Positions 1 through 9,036 of a stretch of 30,465 bases of DNA are shown here, piece by piece. This DNA is from a virus. Under the pieces are notes generated by a model, which saw only the letters and a list, made by a program, of their open reading frames with translations, made no database searches and was not told the origin of the DNA. Location of the stretch: IMG/VR virus record IMGVR_UViG_3300021371_000072, positions 1-30,465 of that record; one strand, 5' to 3'. Each line of letters opens with the position of its first letter. Position 1 is the first letter of the stretch. The position numbers and the translations under genes were made by a program.

Positions 1-145
1 TGTAGAGATATTTGTAGCTAGTGTGTAATGATAGCATTAGAACGATACTTAAATAGTTTCGGTAAGAGTGTTGTCAATAAAGCTAAAGGAATACTAAAAA
101 GAAAAAAAAAGGTAGTATCAGGTAAACTTCTTAATAGTATATCTT
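1..145. repeat. Terminal direct repeat, left copy
   Basis: The first 145 bases recur at the right end with a single difference (C at 127, A at 30447). The repeat crosses the junction between the structural gene ending at 30348 and the one starting at 28, and both reading frames continue cleanly through it. This is the signature of a circular or terminally redundant genome assembled as a linear contig. The mismatch changes one codon of the HK97-gp10-like gene (Leu in this copy, Ile in the other), so it looks like population variation rather than damage. Confidence 0.95.
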
Positions 146-549
146 ACAAACTTAAAAAAGACAATGATGGATTGACTGTTCAGTTTATGATGGTTGATTA
201 TGGTACGTTTGTAGATAAGGGAGTTTCAGGTACTAAGCAAAAAAGAACGTATGTAGATTATAAAGGGAAAAGAAAAGATACACCTTATGAGTTTGGTAAG
301 ACAAGAGATGGAGGTTTAACAAGAGGTTTAGATAATTGGATAGTACGAAGAGGTATAGCACCTAGAGATGCACAAGGTAGGTTTATATCTCGTAAGAGTA
401 TAAAGTTCTTAATAGCTAGAAAAATATATACACAAGGAATACAAGGTATTAGTTTTTTTCAAAAACCTTTACAAATAGGAATGAGAGATTTTTACAATCA
501 AGTAGGTAAAGCAATAAAAGAAGATATAGAAAACATAATAACAACATAA
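28..549 (+). CDS. HK97-gp10-like tail completion / neck protein
   Basis: This basic 173-residue protein resembles the HK97 gp10-like family, which sits at the head-tail joint or tail terminator. The basis is the pattern: a short helix, a Lys-rich stretch, the segment SGKLLNSISYKL (32-43), and a motif of the form DYGTFVDKGVSG near residues 57-67 followed by more basic sequence. I saw no residues that prove the function. Its ATG overlaps the stop of the gene that arrives across the circular junction (TAATG), so it belongs to the tail operon that begins near 28.2 kb. It ends in a TAATG overlap with the next tail gene. The family call rests on recognition of pattern. Confidence 0.65.
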   Translation: MIALERYLNSFGKSVVNKAKGILKRKKKVVSGKLLNSISYKLKKDNDGLTVQFMMVDYGTFVDKGVSGTKQKRTYVDYKGKRKDTPYEFGKTRDGGLTRGLDNWIVRRGIAPRDAQGRFISRKSIKFLIARKIYTQGIQGISFFQKPLQIGMRDFYNQVGKAIKEDIENIITT

Positions 550-1982
550 TGGCAATATTAATAGATCAAAAACCCTTATACAAGACACTACCAGTAGGTC
601 AAGATATAGTATTCTCAGTATCAGACAGTACAATAGTTGCAAATAATTATAATGTAAAATTTGTAGCTGAGGTATATGTAAGTAATAGTAATGCAAGTTT
701 AAATACCCAAAATAGAGTAGCAGTATTAAAAACAACTCCTAACAATGCAGGGGTTGGTATATTTTCTATGCAACCAGTATTAGAGAGTTTTGTAAAAGCT
801 GATAATAATGGTACTAATTTTTTAAATGGAAGTACATACAAGACAGTTACTTATTCTAATACAACTCCACATCCAATACACTTAATAGATAAATATGCAA
901 CCTCTGATAACTCTGCTAAATATTTTTTAGTAGAATTTTCTTTAGAATACTCTCCAACTATTGATGGTGTAGTTACTATAGATACTTCTAATAAAGTATT
1001 GTCAGAAATTTATTTATTTTATAATGGTTATTTAAACTATGATGATGTATTAAACCAAACAGGTAATGATTATGGCTATCCTTTGTCTGATTTAAACTAT
1101 GTTATGGATGCTGATAACGCATATTTTTTAAGTAATGCACCTACTACCCAATACGCAAGACTAACTGATTATGGTACACTACCTTTCTTTAATTTTTTAT
1201 CTACAGGAGATTATTCTTTTCAAACTGGTTCTGATACTTCTACAATAAATAAAGTACATTACTTTTCTATAAAATTATATGATAGTTCTAATACACAGTT
1301 AGTAGGTATAACTTCTTTCGTTAATTTTACTAATGGTTCTGCAACTACATCTAATCAATATTCAAATAGTAGATTAAATTACTTTGGTGCTTTTCCTGCT
1401 AACTTAGATGGTTGGAGTTCACAATGGGATGCACACAAAGCTAATACAAGCTATTACACTATTCAAGCATTTGATGATGACAATCAAATTATAAGTCAAT
1501 TATACAGAATAAATATTATAACAGATGACTGTAAAGGTTTTGAGGGTATTAGATTAACTTGGCTAAATCCTTATGGAGTTTGGGATTACTATACATTTAC
1601 TAAAAAGTCAGTAAGGTCATTACAAACTAATAGAACTTCTTACACACAGTTAGGAGGTACTTGGAATGAAAGCACATATAAGATAAATGGCTTTAGTGGT
1701 GGTAAGAAAAACTTTAGAGTAAACTCAAAAGAACTAATAACAGTAAATACAGATTATTTAGTAGATGCTGATGCTATTTGGTTTGAGGACTTAATAAATA
1801 GTCCTGAAGTTTATATACTAAATGGTTTTTCATCAGATGCTAATGGTATGGTAAATAAGTATGTAGAACCAGTTACAGTAGCAACATCAAGCTATACAAG
1901 AAAAACAAAGGCTAACGATAAACTAATACAATATACATTTGAATTAGAAAAGAGTAAAAATAAAAGAATACAATCTGCATAA
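549..1982 (+). CDS. Putative tail structural protein
   Basis: The product has 477 residues, rich in Ser, Thr, Asn, Tyr and Asp with few Cys and no membrane segment, as expected of an extracellular beta-rich virion protein. It begins with a short hydrophobic strand (MAILIDQKPLYKTLPVGQ). The C-terminal third has many aromatic residues (around WNESTYKINGFSGGKKNF). I recognise it only as a type often seen in tail clusters of Bacteroidota phages and cannot assign a named family. TAATG overlaps at both ends place it in one translationally coupled series between the gp10-like gene and the large tail protein. Distal tail or baseplate component is the most likely role. Confidence 0.55.
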   Translation: MAILIDQKPLYKTLPVGQDIVFSVSDSTIVANNYNVKFVAEVYVSNSNASLNTQNRVAVLKTTPNNAGVGIFSMQPVLESFVKADNNGTNFLNGSTYKTVTYSNTTPHPIHLIDKYATSDNSAKYFLVEFSLEYSPTIDGVVTIDTSNKVLSEIYLFYNGYLNYDDVLNQTGNDYGYPLSDLNYVMDADNAYFLSNAPTTQYARLTDYGTLPFFNFLSTGDYSFQTGSDTSTINKVHYFSIKLYDSSNTQLVGITSFVNFTNGSATTSNQYSNSRLNYFGAFPANLDGWSSQWDAHKANTSYYTIQAFDDDNQIISQLYRINIITDDCKGFEGIRLTWLNPYGVWDYYTFTKKSVRSLQTNRTSYTQLGGTWNESTYKINGFSGGKKNFRVNSKELITVNTDYLVDADAIWFEDLINSPEVYILNGFSSDANGMVNKYVEPVTVATSSYTRKTKANDKLIQYTFELEKSKNKRIQSA

Positions 1983-4750
1983 TGAGTGTACAACTAATAT
2001 TATATCCACAAAACTATCAGGGTGTTTACGCATCTAACTCTAGTGTTATTACTACTAACTTAGTAGCAGATGGTGCTAGGTTTGGTACAGTAGCACTTCA
2101 TACTGGATATAGTTCTTCTGCTAATGATCCTGCTTTTGATGCAATAACTAATGATGCACCTTTTCCATCTTGGAAAAAGTTTAGGTCGCAAGGTAGTGGT
2201 TCTTTTGCAGATGTAGACTATCCTATTGTTATATCAGGTTTTGCACCTAAACTAAGATTTAGAGCAGCATCAGGAGGTGCTAATTCAAGTAGTGGTATAT
2301 ATCAAACAATAAACAACTTAGTAGTTGGTGCTACATATCAATTAAAATTTAGAGTAGTAAATGCAGCTACTGGAGGATTAATTATTATTGGTGCTAATGG
2401 TTATGGTAACAATTTAGGAGGAGGAGGAGTAACTGCTATATCAACTACAGGTACAGGGTTTAAGACATTTGATTTTACGGCAGTAAACTCATCAGAAGAA
2501 CTTATAATGGATTATCAAAATGATGGTGCTGATGCTATTGATATTAGGAGAGTAACTATAAAAGGTGCAGGTGCTACACCACCATTAGTATTTACAGATT
2601 TAGCAGATGGACAAGTTATATGCGACTTATATGAAGATGAAGATATACCATTAAGCTTATCTATTGATGATTTTAAAAATGTAGCTGAAAAAACACAGAG
2701 TTATAGTAAAGACTTTAACCTACCTGCTACTAAACGTAACAATAGAATATTTACACAAATATTTGAGATAACTAATTCTGTAGAAAGTAACGCAGAATCA
2801 TTTAATCCTTATGTACAAACACAATGCGTACTTAAACAAGATGGTAATGTTATATTTAAAGGTTTTCTTAAATTAATTGATATTGTAAATAAAGATGGAG
2901 AGATAAGCTATAACGTAAACTTATATTCTGAATCTATAATATTAGTAGATGTATTACAAAATAGATTATTTAGAGATTTAGATTTTGATGAATTAACTCA
3001 CGATTATAATAAAACAAATATAACAAATAGTTGGTATGATAGTACAGGTATTACATTAGTAGAACCACTAGGACTAAGTTCTTTTGCTTATGATTCAGCA
3101 TTAGGTGTAAATAATACTACAGTATTAAAATATCCTTTTGTAGATTGGACTGGTAATTTAAGTGTAGATAATACAACAAACTATCCTATACTTAATAAAT
3201 TAGAAGATGCTTTTAGACCTTTTATACAATGTAAATATATAGTAGATAAAATATTTAATGATGCAGGATTTACTTTTACTTCTACTTTTTTAGATAGTTC
3301 TACATTTACTGATTTATTTATGGACTTTAACTGGGGTGCAGGAGATATGCCAGTAGAGGTTAATAGTAATTCAGTTGTAGGTAATTACAATAATACTACA
3401 GAACATTATGCAGGATTATCTTATACTAATTTAAAATTAACATTTCCAACTACAAATTTAGCTTCTGTAAATTATGACACAAGCACAAACAAAATTACAT
3501 CTGTAAATAACAATTCAGAATTTGTAGTAGATTATGATTATGGAGTTGCAAATAGAAATGGACAACCAGTAGTTCAATTAAGATGGTTGCTTACAAGAAC
3601 TGATGGTACAACAGAAGAAATAGATGAAACAAACCCTACAACATTAAATCCATTTGGTGTAGGAAATTATGCAGGACAATTTACTAGAACTTTAGATTCA
3701 GGAGATACATTAGAAGCGCAGTTTAAATCTTCTATAGCTAGTATGTTCTATCAAGATTATGATATTTTAATTTCAAGTACTGCTACAGTAAACATAACAA
3801 GAAATATAGATGCAGTAACAGAATCTACTTTATTAAATAATTTAAGAGGAGATTTAGGACAATGGGAATTTATTAAAGGGTTTATTAATATGTTTAATTT
3901 AATTATTAGACAAGATGAAACAAATCCTACTAATCTATTAATAGAAACTTACGATACAGTATTTAATGATATAGACAAAGGATTGAGTTTATCAGAAAGA
4001 AATATTGTAAATGATTGGACTAATAAAATAGATGCTTCTGAAATAAAACTAACTCCTTTAGATTTAGCAAAAGAAACTATGTTTGATTACATAGAAGATG
4101 ATAAAGATTTTGCAGCTAACTTATACAAAAACACTTTTGTAGAACCTTATGGATCAAAAACATTTACTGCAAGAGGAAATACTATATTTGTAGAATCAGA
4201 GGAAGTAAGTGCTACTCCTTTTGCAGCTACTATTGTTAAACCTTTATTAGATTACACACCTCAGTTTTTAACTCCTGCTATTTACTCATCAGATGGTGGT
4301 GTTTACCAAAGTTTTGACAATAAACCTAGAATACTATACAAAACATCTGCTAGTCCGTTTACAATGACTGATGGAACTTCTTATGAGATACCTCAACAAA
4401 ATGGAGTGGTTGGTACTGGTGCAGAAACTAAGTATTTAAAGTTTAGTCATACAACAGACTTACCACCTTTATCTACATCATTAGATTTAAACTTTTCTCC
4501 TCATCTATTAATAGGTATTTCAGGAAATACTTTAAATAGTTTATATCAACAGTATTGGTCTAATTATTTTGATGAGTTATATAACTTTGATACTAAAACA
4601 ATGACAGTAAAAGTAAATCTTAACGCAGCAGATATTACACAATTTGATTTTAGAAATAAAGTAATGATACAAAACAGAGCATTTAGAGTAAATAAAATAG
4701 ATTATAAACCAAACGACTTATCTACAGTTGAATTTATACTTATACCATAA
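1982..4750 (+). CDS. Large tail / baseplate protein with N-terminal carbohydrate-binding-like domain
   Basis: At 922 residues this is the largest gene in the window. Residues about 60-200 look like a jelly-roll carbohydrate-binding module, with alternating strands, GATYQLKFRVVNA near 115-127 and a final DAIDIRRVTIKG. The remainder starts with a region of the form ICDLYEDEDIPLSLSIDDF and KDFNLPATKRNNRIF (about 214-260), which I recognise from large tail proteins of Bacteroidota phages. That supports a baseplate or tail-tip role. The lectin-like head may bind host surface glycan. No peptidoglycan hydrolase motif is visible. TAATG overlaps bind it to its neighbours. Whole-protein function is inferred from size, composition and position just before the adhesin-like gene. 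Confidence 0.55.
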   Translation: MSVQLILYPQNYQGVYASNSSVITTNLVADGARFGTVALHTGYSSSANDPAFDAITNDAPFPSWKKFRSQGSGSFADVDYPIVISGFAPKLRFRAASGGANSSSGIYQTINNLVVGATYQLKFRVVNAATGGLIIIGANGYGNNLGGGGVTAISTTGTGFKTFDFTAVNSSEELIMDYQNDGADAIDIRRVTIKGAGATPPLVFTDLADGQVICDLYEDEDIPLSLSIDDFKNVAEKTQSYSKDFNLPATKRNNRIFTQIFEITNSVESNAESFNPYVQTQCVLKQDGNVIFKGFLKLIDIVNKDGEISYNVNLYSESIILVDVLQNRLFRDLDFDELTHDYNKTNITNSWYDSTGITLVEPLGLSSFAYDSALGVNNTTVLKYPFVDWTGNLSVDNTTNYPILNKLEDAFRPFIQCKYIVDKIFNDAGFTFTSTFLDSSTFTDLFMDFNWGAGDMPVEVNSNSVVGNYNNTTEHYAGLSYTNLKLTFPTTNLASVNYDTSTNKITSVNNNSEFVVDYDYGVANRNGQPVVQLRWLLTRTDGTTEEIDETNPTTLNPFGVGNYAGQFTRTLDSGDTLEAQFKSSIASMFYQDYDILISSTATVNITRNIDAVTESTLLNNLRGDLGQWEFIKGFINMFNLIIRQDETNPTNLLIETYDTVFNDIDKGLSLSERNIVNDWTNKIDASEIKLTPLDLAKETMFDYIEDDKDFAANLYKNTFVEPYGSKTFTARGNTIFVESEEVSATPFAATIVKPLLDYTPQFLTPAIYSSDGGVYQSFDNKPRILYKTSASPFTMTDGTSYEIPQQNGVVGTGAETKYLKFSHTTDLPPLSTSLDLNFSPHLLIGISGNTLNSLYQQYWSNYFDELYNFDTKTMTVKVNLNAADITQFDFRNKVMIQNRAFRVNKIDYKPNDLSTVEFILIP

Positions 4751-5595
4751 TGGACTATAAAAGAGGATTTAATATAAAACCAAAAGAAATAACTGGCATA
4801 GGAGAAGTTATATTTACTGATGGAACTAATGATGTAGTGCCTAATCAATTATCTTGTGAAGCATACGGATATACTTACAATGCAGATACAGGAACTTGCG
4901 TAGCTTTTGAGTATAGCACACAGGTACAAGGTTTTTTTAATAACGTAACTAACAATAGGTTAGGATCAAACAACACAACAGAGAAAGCAACTAACAACAC
5001 TTTGATAAATGGAACTAACAATCTAACAAAGGGTAATAACAATAACTGCTTAGTAAATGGTAGACAACACGAACTAGGAAACGGACTAAATAACTCTGCA
5101 ATTTTATCAGGTAGGTATGGACAAGCATTAAATCAAGGAGAGGTAGTAATATCAGGTGGTGGTTTTAATGAGGAGTTAGCTATGTCGCAAATGTCCTTTA
5201 TACAACAATCAGGAAACACTACAGATGCAACTGAAACTGCTTTACTTACTCAGTATCTACCAACTACATATATACAAAAAGTAAAAAATTGTGTAATGGG
5301 TTTTGAAGCACACATTATAGGTGTTAATACTGGTATAGGAGATGGTAGTGCAGGACAGTATGGTTATTTACAAATTAATGGTGCAGTTAAGTTTACTAAC
5401 GGATTAGCATCAACATATTATCAAACATTATTGCACGTAGTAACATCAGGACATAGTGGTTTAAACGTAACAGCAGAGATGAAAGATGTAACTGCAACAT
5501 CATTTGGTGTTCACGTTACTGGATTAGCAGAAACCTATATACAATGGACTGCAAGTATAAAATTATGGCAAAATAGAATACAACAAACTTTTTAA
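4750..5595 (+). CDS. Adhesin-like tail fibre protein with YadA-type head repeats
   Basis: This 281-residue protein contains degenerate short repeats in residues about 70-138, such as NNTLINGTNNLTKGN followed by NCLVNGRQHELGNGLNNSAILSG. Asn, Gly and Ser recur at a spacing like that of trimeric autotransporter head (YadA/Hia) left-handed beta-rolls, which phage tail fibres also use. The N-terminus (about 1-55) would be the attachment part. The C-terminal half (about 175-281) is beta-rich with paired aromatic residues and may be the tip. It starts in a TAATG overlap with the large tail protein and is followed 3 bases later by the tape measure, so a fibre or baseplate appendage fits. A chaperone-type tip domain is not evident. 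Confidence 0.55.
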   Translation: MDYKRGFNIKPKEITGIGEVIFTDGTNDVVPNQLSCEAYGYTYNADTGTCVAFEYSTQVQGFFNNVTNNRLGSNNTTEKATNNTLINGTNNLTKGNNNNCLVNGRQHELGNGLNNSAILSGRYGQALNQGEVVISGGGFNEELAMSQMSFIQQSGNTTDATETALLTQYLPTTYIQKVKNCVMGFEAHIIGVNTGIGDGSAGQYGYLQINGAVKFTNGLASTYYQTLLHVVTSGHSGLNVTAEMKDVTATSFGVHVTGLAETYIQWTASIKLWQNRIQQTF

Positions 5596-5598
5596 GAT

Positions 5599-7002
5599 AT
5601 GGCAAAAGAAATTATAGAAGCAGAAGTAAAATCAAATATAGGCGAGGTAGCTAAAGAAACAGAACAACTAGCAGAAGCTACCAAAGATGCTGAGAAAGGA
5701 TTTAAAGGAATAGGTAGTACTATTAAAGGTATGGGTACTGCTTTAAAAGCAGCAGGTATTGGTCTAGTAGTAGGATTGTTTGCTAAGCTAATGGATGTCT
5801 TTAGACAAAACCAATCAGTAGTAGATATATTTAATACTGCTATGGAGTTTTTAAGTTTAACATTTAACGACTTCTTTAAATTTTTACAAAATAACATTAA
5901 TACTGCATCAGGATTTATGGATAAAATCTTTGGTAATGAAGCAGTACAAAATGTAATAGACTTTGGTAGGACTTTAAGTATTGAGGTTATTACTAGAGTA
6001 AAAAACTTAGTACAAGGTATTGGTGGTTTAGGTTCTGCATTAGTTAAGTTGTTTAAAAGAGATTTTGCAGGTGCTAGTGAAACTGCTAAAGCTGCAATAA
6101 CTGATCTTACAGAAGTTGTAACAGGTAACGTAGTGGAAACTGTAGAGATGGAAAAAACTATTACTAAAGTTACTGATAAGATAAAAGAATATGCTAAATC
6201 TACATATGATAGTGCTAAAGCAATAACTGAAATGAATAAAGCTGCTGAATTAGCAGCAGTTAAAAATCAACAAATAATAGAGCAGAAAGATAGAGAAGCT
6301 GAATTACAAAGACAGATAAGAGATGATGAAAGTAAGACATTTGAAGATAGAATAAAAGCTAACGAAAAGTTAGGAACTATATTAGAAGAACAAAAAAAAT
6401 TAATGCTTGAAAATGCAGATGCTATAGTAGTAGCAGCACAAGCACAATATGACAAAAATAAAAGTGATGAAAATAATATAGCTTTAATACAAGCTAAAAC
6501 AGAAAAAGATGCAGTATTAGCACAGATTACTGGTTTTCAATCTGAGCAGTTAGTAAATCAAGTAGCTTTAGAAAAAGAGAAAACACAACTAGCTATAGAG
6601 AACGCAGATGCACAGATACAAGCATATAGCGACCTCGCAGGTGCATTAAGTAGTTTAGCAGGAGATAATAAGGCATTAGCAGTAGCACAAGCAACTATAG
6701 ATACTTATGCAGGTGCTAACAAGGCATTTGCACAAGGTGGTGTAGCAGGTTTTGTAACTGGTGCAGCTATTGTAGCAGCAGGTTTGTCAAATATTAGAAA
6801 AATACTATCTACAGAAGTTCCAGGAGGTACAAATCCACCAACACCATCAACAGACACAGGAACTCCTGCACCTCAGGTACTTAGTGGTGCATTTACATTA
6901 GGTGGTGGAGAAGCACAACCAGTACAAGCATACGTTGTTACAGATGATATGACTAACAATCAAAATAAGTTAGCAAATATTCGTAGGAGAGCAACTATTT
7001 AA
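5599..7002 (+). CDS. Short tape measure-like protein
   Basis: The product has 467 residues. The N-terminus is Glu/Lys-rich and helical. A hydrophobic segment lies near 49-70 (MGTALKAAGIGLVVGLFAKL), long charged helices likely to coil run from about 215 to 345, and a second Ala/Gly-rich hydrophobic stretch lies at about 352-400. A Pro/Thr linker follows, then a basic C-terminal end (NKLANIRRRATI). This order matches tape measure proteins, which set tail length and pass through the membrane during ejection. At roughly 0.15 nm per residue it would span a tail of about 70 nm. An alternative is an internal ejection protein of a podovirus. It closes the tail operon; a late promoter begins 3 bases after its stop. 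Confidence 0.65.
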   Translation: MAKEIIEAEVKSNIGEVAKETEQLAEATKDAEKGFKGIGSTIKGMGTALKAAGIGLVVGLFAKLMDVFRQNQSVVDIFNTAMEFLSLTFNDFFKFLQNNINTASGFMDKIFGNEAVQNVIDFGRTLSIEVITRVKNLVQGIGGLGSALVKLFKRDFAGASETAKAAITDLTEVVTGNVVETVEMEKTITKVTDKIKEYAKSTYDSAKAITEMNKAAELAAVKNQQIIEQKDREAELQRQIRDDESKTFEDRIKANEKLGTILEEQKKLMLENADAIVVAAQAQYDKNKSDENNIALIQAKTEKDAVLAQITGFQSEQLVNQVALEKEKTQLAIENADAQIQAYSDLAGALSSLAGDNKALAVAQATIDTYAGANKAFAQGGVAGFVTGAAIVAAGLSNIRKILSTEVPGGTNPPTPSTDTGTPAPQVLSGAFTLGGGEAQPVQAYVVTDDMTNNQNKLANIRRRATI

Positions 7003-7004
7003 AA

Positions 7005-7036
7005 ATCAAATAAATTAATAAATAATCTATTATATA
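7005..7036 (+). promoter_or_regulatory. Phage late promoter candidate (copy 1)
   Basis: ATCAAA (7005-7010), a 16-nt spacer, and CTATTATATA (7027-7036), ending 16 nt before the ATG at 7053. It shares both boxes and the exact spacing with copies at 8331, 10628 and 26604. It lies in the gap between the tape measure and the coiled-coil/protease pair. Confidence 0.75.
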
Positions 7037-7052
7037 CTAAAAGAATTAGAAA

Positions 7053-7406
7053 ATGAATAATATAAATCCATTAGGTAAAACTTACAAAGAATATCAAGAA
7101 GAATTAGAAAAGGTAAACTTGACTAAAGCAGAAAAAATTGAATTAGGTTTAGTTGATGATTATAATACAAGAATTGACAAAGCTAATGATGAAAGAGCAA
7201 CTGCATCAGTAAATTATGCAAAAGTACGAGGAAGAATGAAAATAGCTACAAAACATCTTGAATTAGCAGTAGGAATAGCAGAAAAAGCAGAAAAAGCAGC
7301 AGATGAACTAGGAGTAAAATCTCCTATACCTTTAAAAAAAGTAAAACAAAAATATAGCGAATTTAAAAAGGTTACAGATGCTTTAGAAAATATGAAGATA
7401 AGATAA
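7053..7406 (+). CDS. Coiled-coil protein sharing a module with the prohead protease
   Basis: This charged, almost wholly helical protein has 117 residues. From AEKIELGLVDDYNTRIDKA (about residues 26-44) to its end it resembles the C-terminal third of the next gene product, which carries AEKIELGAIDDFEKQFKKA. Both also share a late element of the form (A)(D/K)(E/D)LG(V/I). The two genes are adjacent (1 base apart) behind one late promoter, so a partial duplication is likely. The role may be in head assembly, for example as scaffold or core protein beside the protease. I recognise no named domain. No membrane segment or Cys is present. Confidence 0.6.
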   Translation: MNNINPLGKTYKEYQEELEKVNLTKAEKIELGLVDDYNTRIDKANDERATASVNYAKVRGRMKIATKHLELAVGIAEKAEKAADELGVKSPIPLKKVKQKYSEFKKVTDALENMKIR

Positions 7407-7407
7407 T

Positions 7408-8322
7408 ATGAAAAGAAAAGCAACTAAGATTGTAGAGTTAGTAATAGCAGATGATAGCGAAGAATTAACAATAGATGCTATCAGTTTAGTAACTTCTCCT
7501 GCAATAGAACAAGATTTTGTATTCTTTGGTAAAGAGAATAACAACTTGACACTAGCTAAGGTAGATGAGGAGAAACGTATGTTAGTTAGTCCTGCATTAA
7601 TACCTAACAAACAAATATTTAGATATGATCCTAATACTGATTCTAATTACTATGTATATTTCTCAAAAGAAACAGTAAGACAAGCTAGTGAGTTATATCT
7701 AAAACATAACAACCACCACAAAGCTACATATCAACACGAAGATAGAGTATCAGGTGTATTGACTATAGAGAGTTGGATTAAAGAGGGAGAACAAGACAAG
7801 TCTAAGCTATATGGCTTTGACTTACCTGATGGTACTTGGTTTGTTAAAATGAAGATAGAGAATGATGAGATGTGGAGTAAGATAACAGGTGGGGAATTGC
7901 GAGGTCTAAGTATAGAGGGCTACTTTATTAATAAAATGGAAAAAATGGGTAAACAACAATTTTCAAACGAAGAAATATTAGAAGCATTAAGCGAACTAAT
8001 AAAAGAAAAGACAGAACTAAAAGCTGAAAAGATTGAGTTGGGTGCTATAGATGATTTTGAAAAACAATTTAAAAAAGCTATGGATGACAAAACTGCTTTT
8101 AAATTAATAAGTGCTTTAAGAAAAGCTGAAGTAGGTTTTGAAAATAATATTAAAGAATTTTTAGAAGCATCAAAATTAGGTGGTAAAATAAACACACAAG
8201 CTAAAGATTTAGGAATAGATTTACCACAAACTATAAATAACAAAATTGATTCTTCTGAAGCTGAAATAAAAGAACATAGAAAATATTTATCTAAGATACA
8301 ATCTATGTATAATATGTTCTAA
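7408..8322 (+). CDS. XkdF-like prohead protease with C-terminal coiled-coil extension
   Basis: This is a capsid maturation protease candidate of 304 residues. The N-terminal 175 residues fit the XkdF-like serine protease family: DAISLVTSPAIEQDFVFF near 23-40, a His cluster (H100, H103, H104, H110) in front of EDRVSG, and GELRGLSIEGYF with Ser168 as the probable nucleophile. Which His is catalytic cannot be decided here. The C-terminal part (about 200-304) is a helical module shared with the preceding gene and may act as a scaffold released by cleavage. The position just upstream of scaffold-like and capsid genes fits. The next late promoter follows its stop. Confidence 0.75.
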   Translation: MKRKATKIVELVIADDSEELTIDAISLVTSPAIEQDFVFFGKENNNLTLAKVDEEKRMLVSPALIPNKQIFRYDPNTDSNYYVYFSKETVRQASELYLKHNNHHKATYQHEDRVSGVLTIESWIKEGEQDKSKLYGFDLPDGTWFVKMKIENDEMWSKITGGELRGLSIEGYFINKMEKMGKQQFSNEEILEALSELIKEKTELKAEKIELGAIDDFEKQFKKAMDDKTAFKLISALRKAEVGFENNIKEFLEASKLGGKINTQAKDLGIDLPQTINNKIDSSEAEIKEHRKYLSKIQSMYNMF

Positions 8323-8330
8323 AAACAAAA

Positions 8331-8362
8331 ATCAAACAAACAATAATTAATTCTATTATATA
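8331..8362 (+). promoter_or_regulatory. Phage late promoter candidate (copy 2)
   Basis: ATCAAA (8331-8336), 16 nt, CTATTATATA (8353-8362), ending 12 nt before the ATG of the scaffold-like gene at 8375. It would drive the scaffold and capsid genes. The flanking sequence is A-rich without other structure. Confidence 0.75.
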
Positions 8363-8374
8363 AAAAAAAGACAA

Positions 8375-9025
8375 ATGGATTTAAAACAACAAATATTAGT
8401 AGCACTTGGTCTTGACAAACAAGAGGAAAGTGTTAATCTTGAATATCAAGCGAAACTAGAAGATGGTACTATAATAGTTTCTACTGCTGAATCTTTAGAA
8501 GCAGGAGTGGACATATCAGTTCTTACAGAAGATGGTACAACTATGTTACTTCCAGTTGGAGAATATAAGACTGAAGATGGTCAAGGATTCTCTGTTGAAG
8601 TAGAGGGTGTTGTAGCTGAAATCTACGAAGAAGAAGTAGAGGAGGAAGCAACAGAAGAAGTAGTTGAAGAAGAAGCATCTAAGGAAGATATGGAAGAAGA
8701 AACTATTGAAGAAACTGAAGCAGTAGAATTTGATTCAGTAGCTTTTATGGATGAAGTTAAGTCCGTAGTAGTTGATCTAATGAGTAATGTAAATACTGAG
8801 ATTGAAACATTAAAATCTGAGTTAGCATCTCTTAAATCAGACAATGAAGAATTATCTTCAGAAAAAGAAAAACTATCTGCACAAGTAGTAGAGTTATCAA
8901 ACGAACCTGCTGCAAAACCTGTAGATACAAACAAATTTAGTGCTTTAGGTAGAGAAAATACACAAAGAGATTTATCTAAAATGACTAAAAGAGAAAGAAT
9001 ATTATATAACATAACAAATAAATAA
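8375..9025 (+). CDS. Acidic scaffold-like capsid assembly protein
   Basis: A 216-residue protein with three parts. The N-terminal region (1-82) is beta-rich. A very acidic Glu tract follows (about 84-117, including EEEVEEEATEEVVEEE). Then comes a heptad-like coiled coil (about 125-180) and a basic tail ending TKRERILYNITNK. Acidic, coiled-coil proteins directly upstream of the capsid gene and downstream of the maturation protease are typical scaffolds, which the protease removes during head expansion. I recognise no named family, so the role rests on composition and place. It has its own late promoter and is followed 11 bases later by the capsid gene. Confidence 0.6.
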   Translation: MDLKQQILVALGLDKQEESVNLEYQAKLEDGTIIVSTAESLEAGVDISVLTEDGTTMLLPVGEYKTEDGQGFSVEVEGVVAEIYEEEVEEEATEEVVEEEASKEDMEEETIEETEAVEFDSVAFMDEVKSVVVDLMSNVNTEIETLKSELASLKSDNEELSSEKEKLSAQVVELSNEPAAKPVDTNKFSALGRENTQRDLSKMTKRERILYNITNK

Positions 9026-9036
9026 AATTAAAAATT

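Noticed and set aside
2002-2010. DnaA-box-like ATATCCACA
   Set aside because: A single site, one base off consensus, in the coding sequence of a tail protein; no cluster of such boxes was noticed.
8974-9008. A late-promoter-like sequence (ATCTAAA ... ATATTATATA) upstream of the capsid gene
   Set aside because: One mismatch in the second box, altered first box and 18-nt spacing; it lies within coding sequence of the scaffold-like gene. Kept out of the promoter list, though a weak capsid promoter is not excluded.
8623-9012. Minus-strand frames opposite structural genes, such as a Ser-rich one opposite the scaffold-like gene
   Set aside because: They mirror A/T- and Glu-rich codons of the sense strand, have low-complexity composition, and all recognisable genes are on the + strand.
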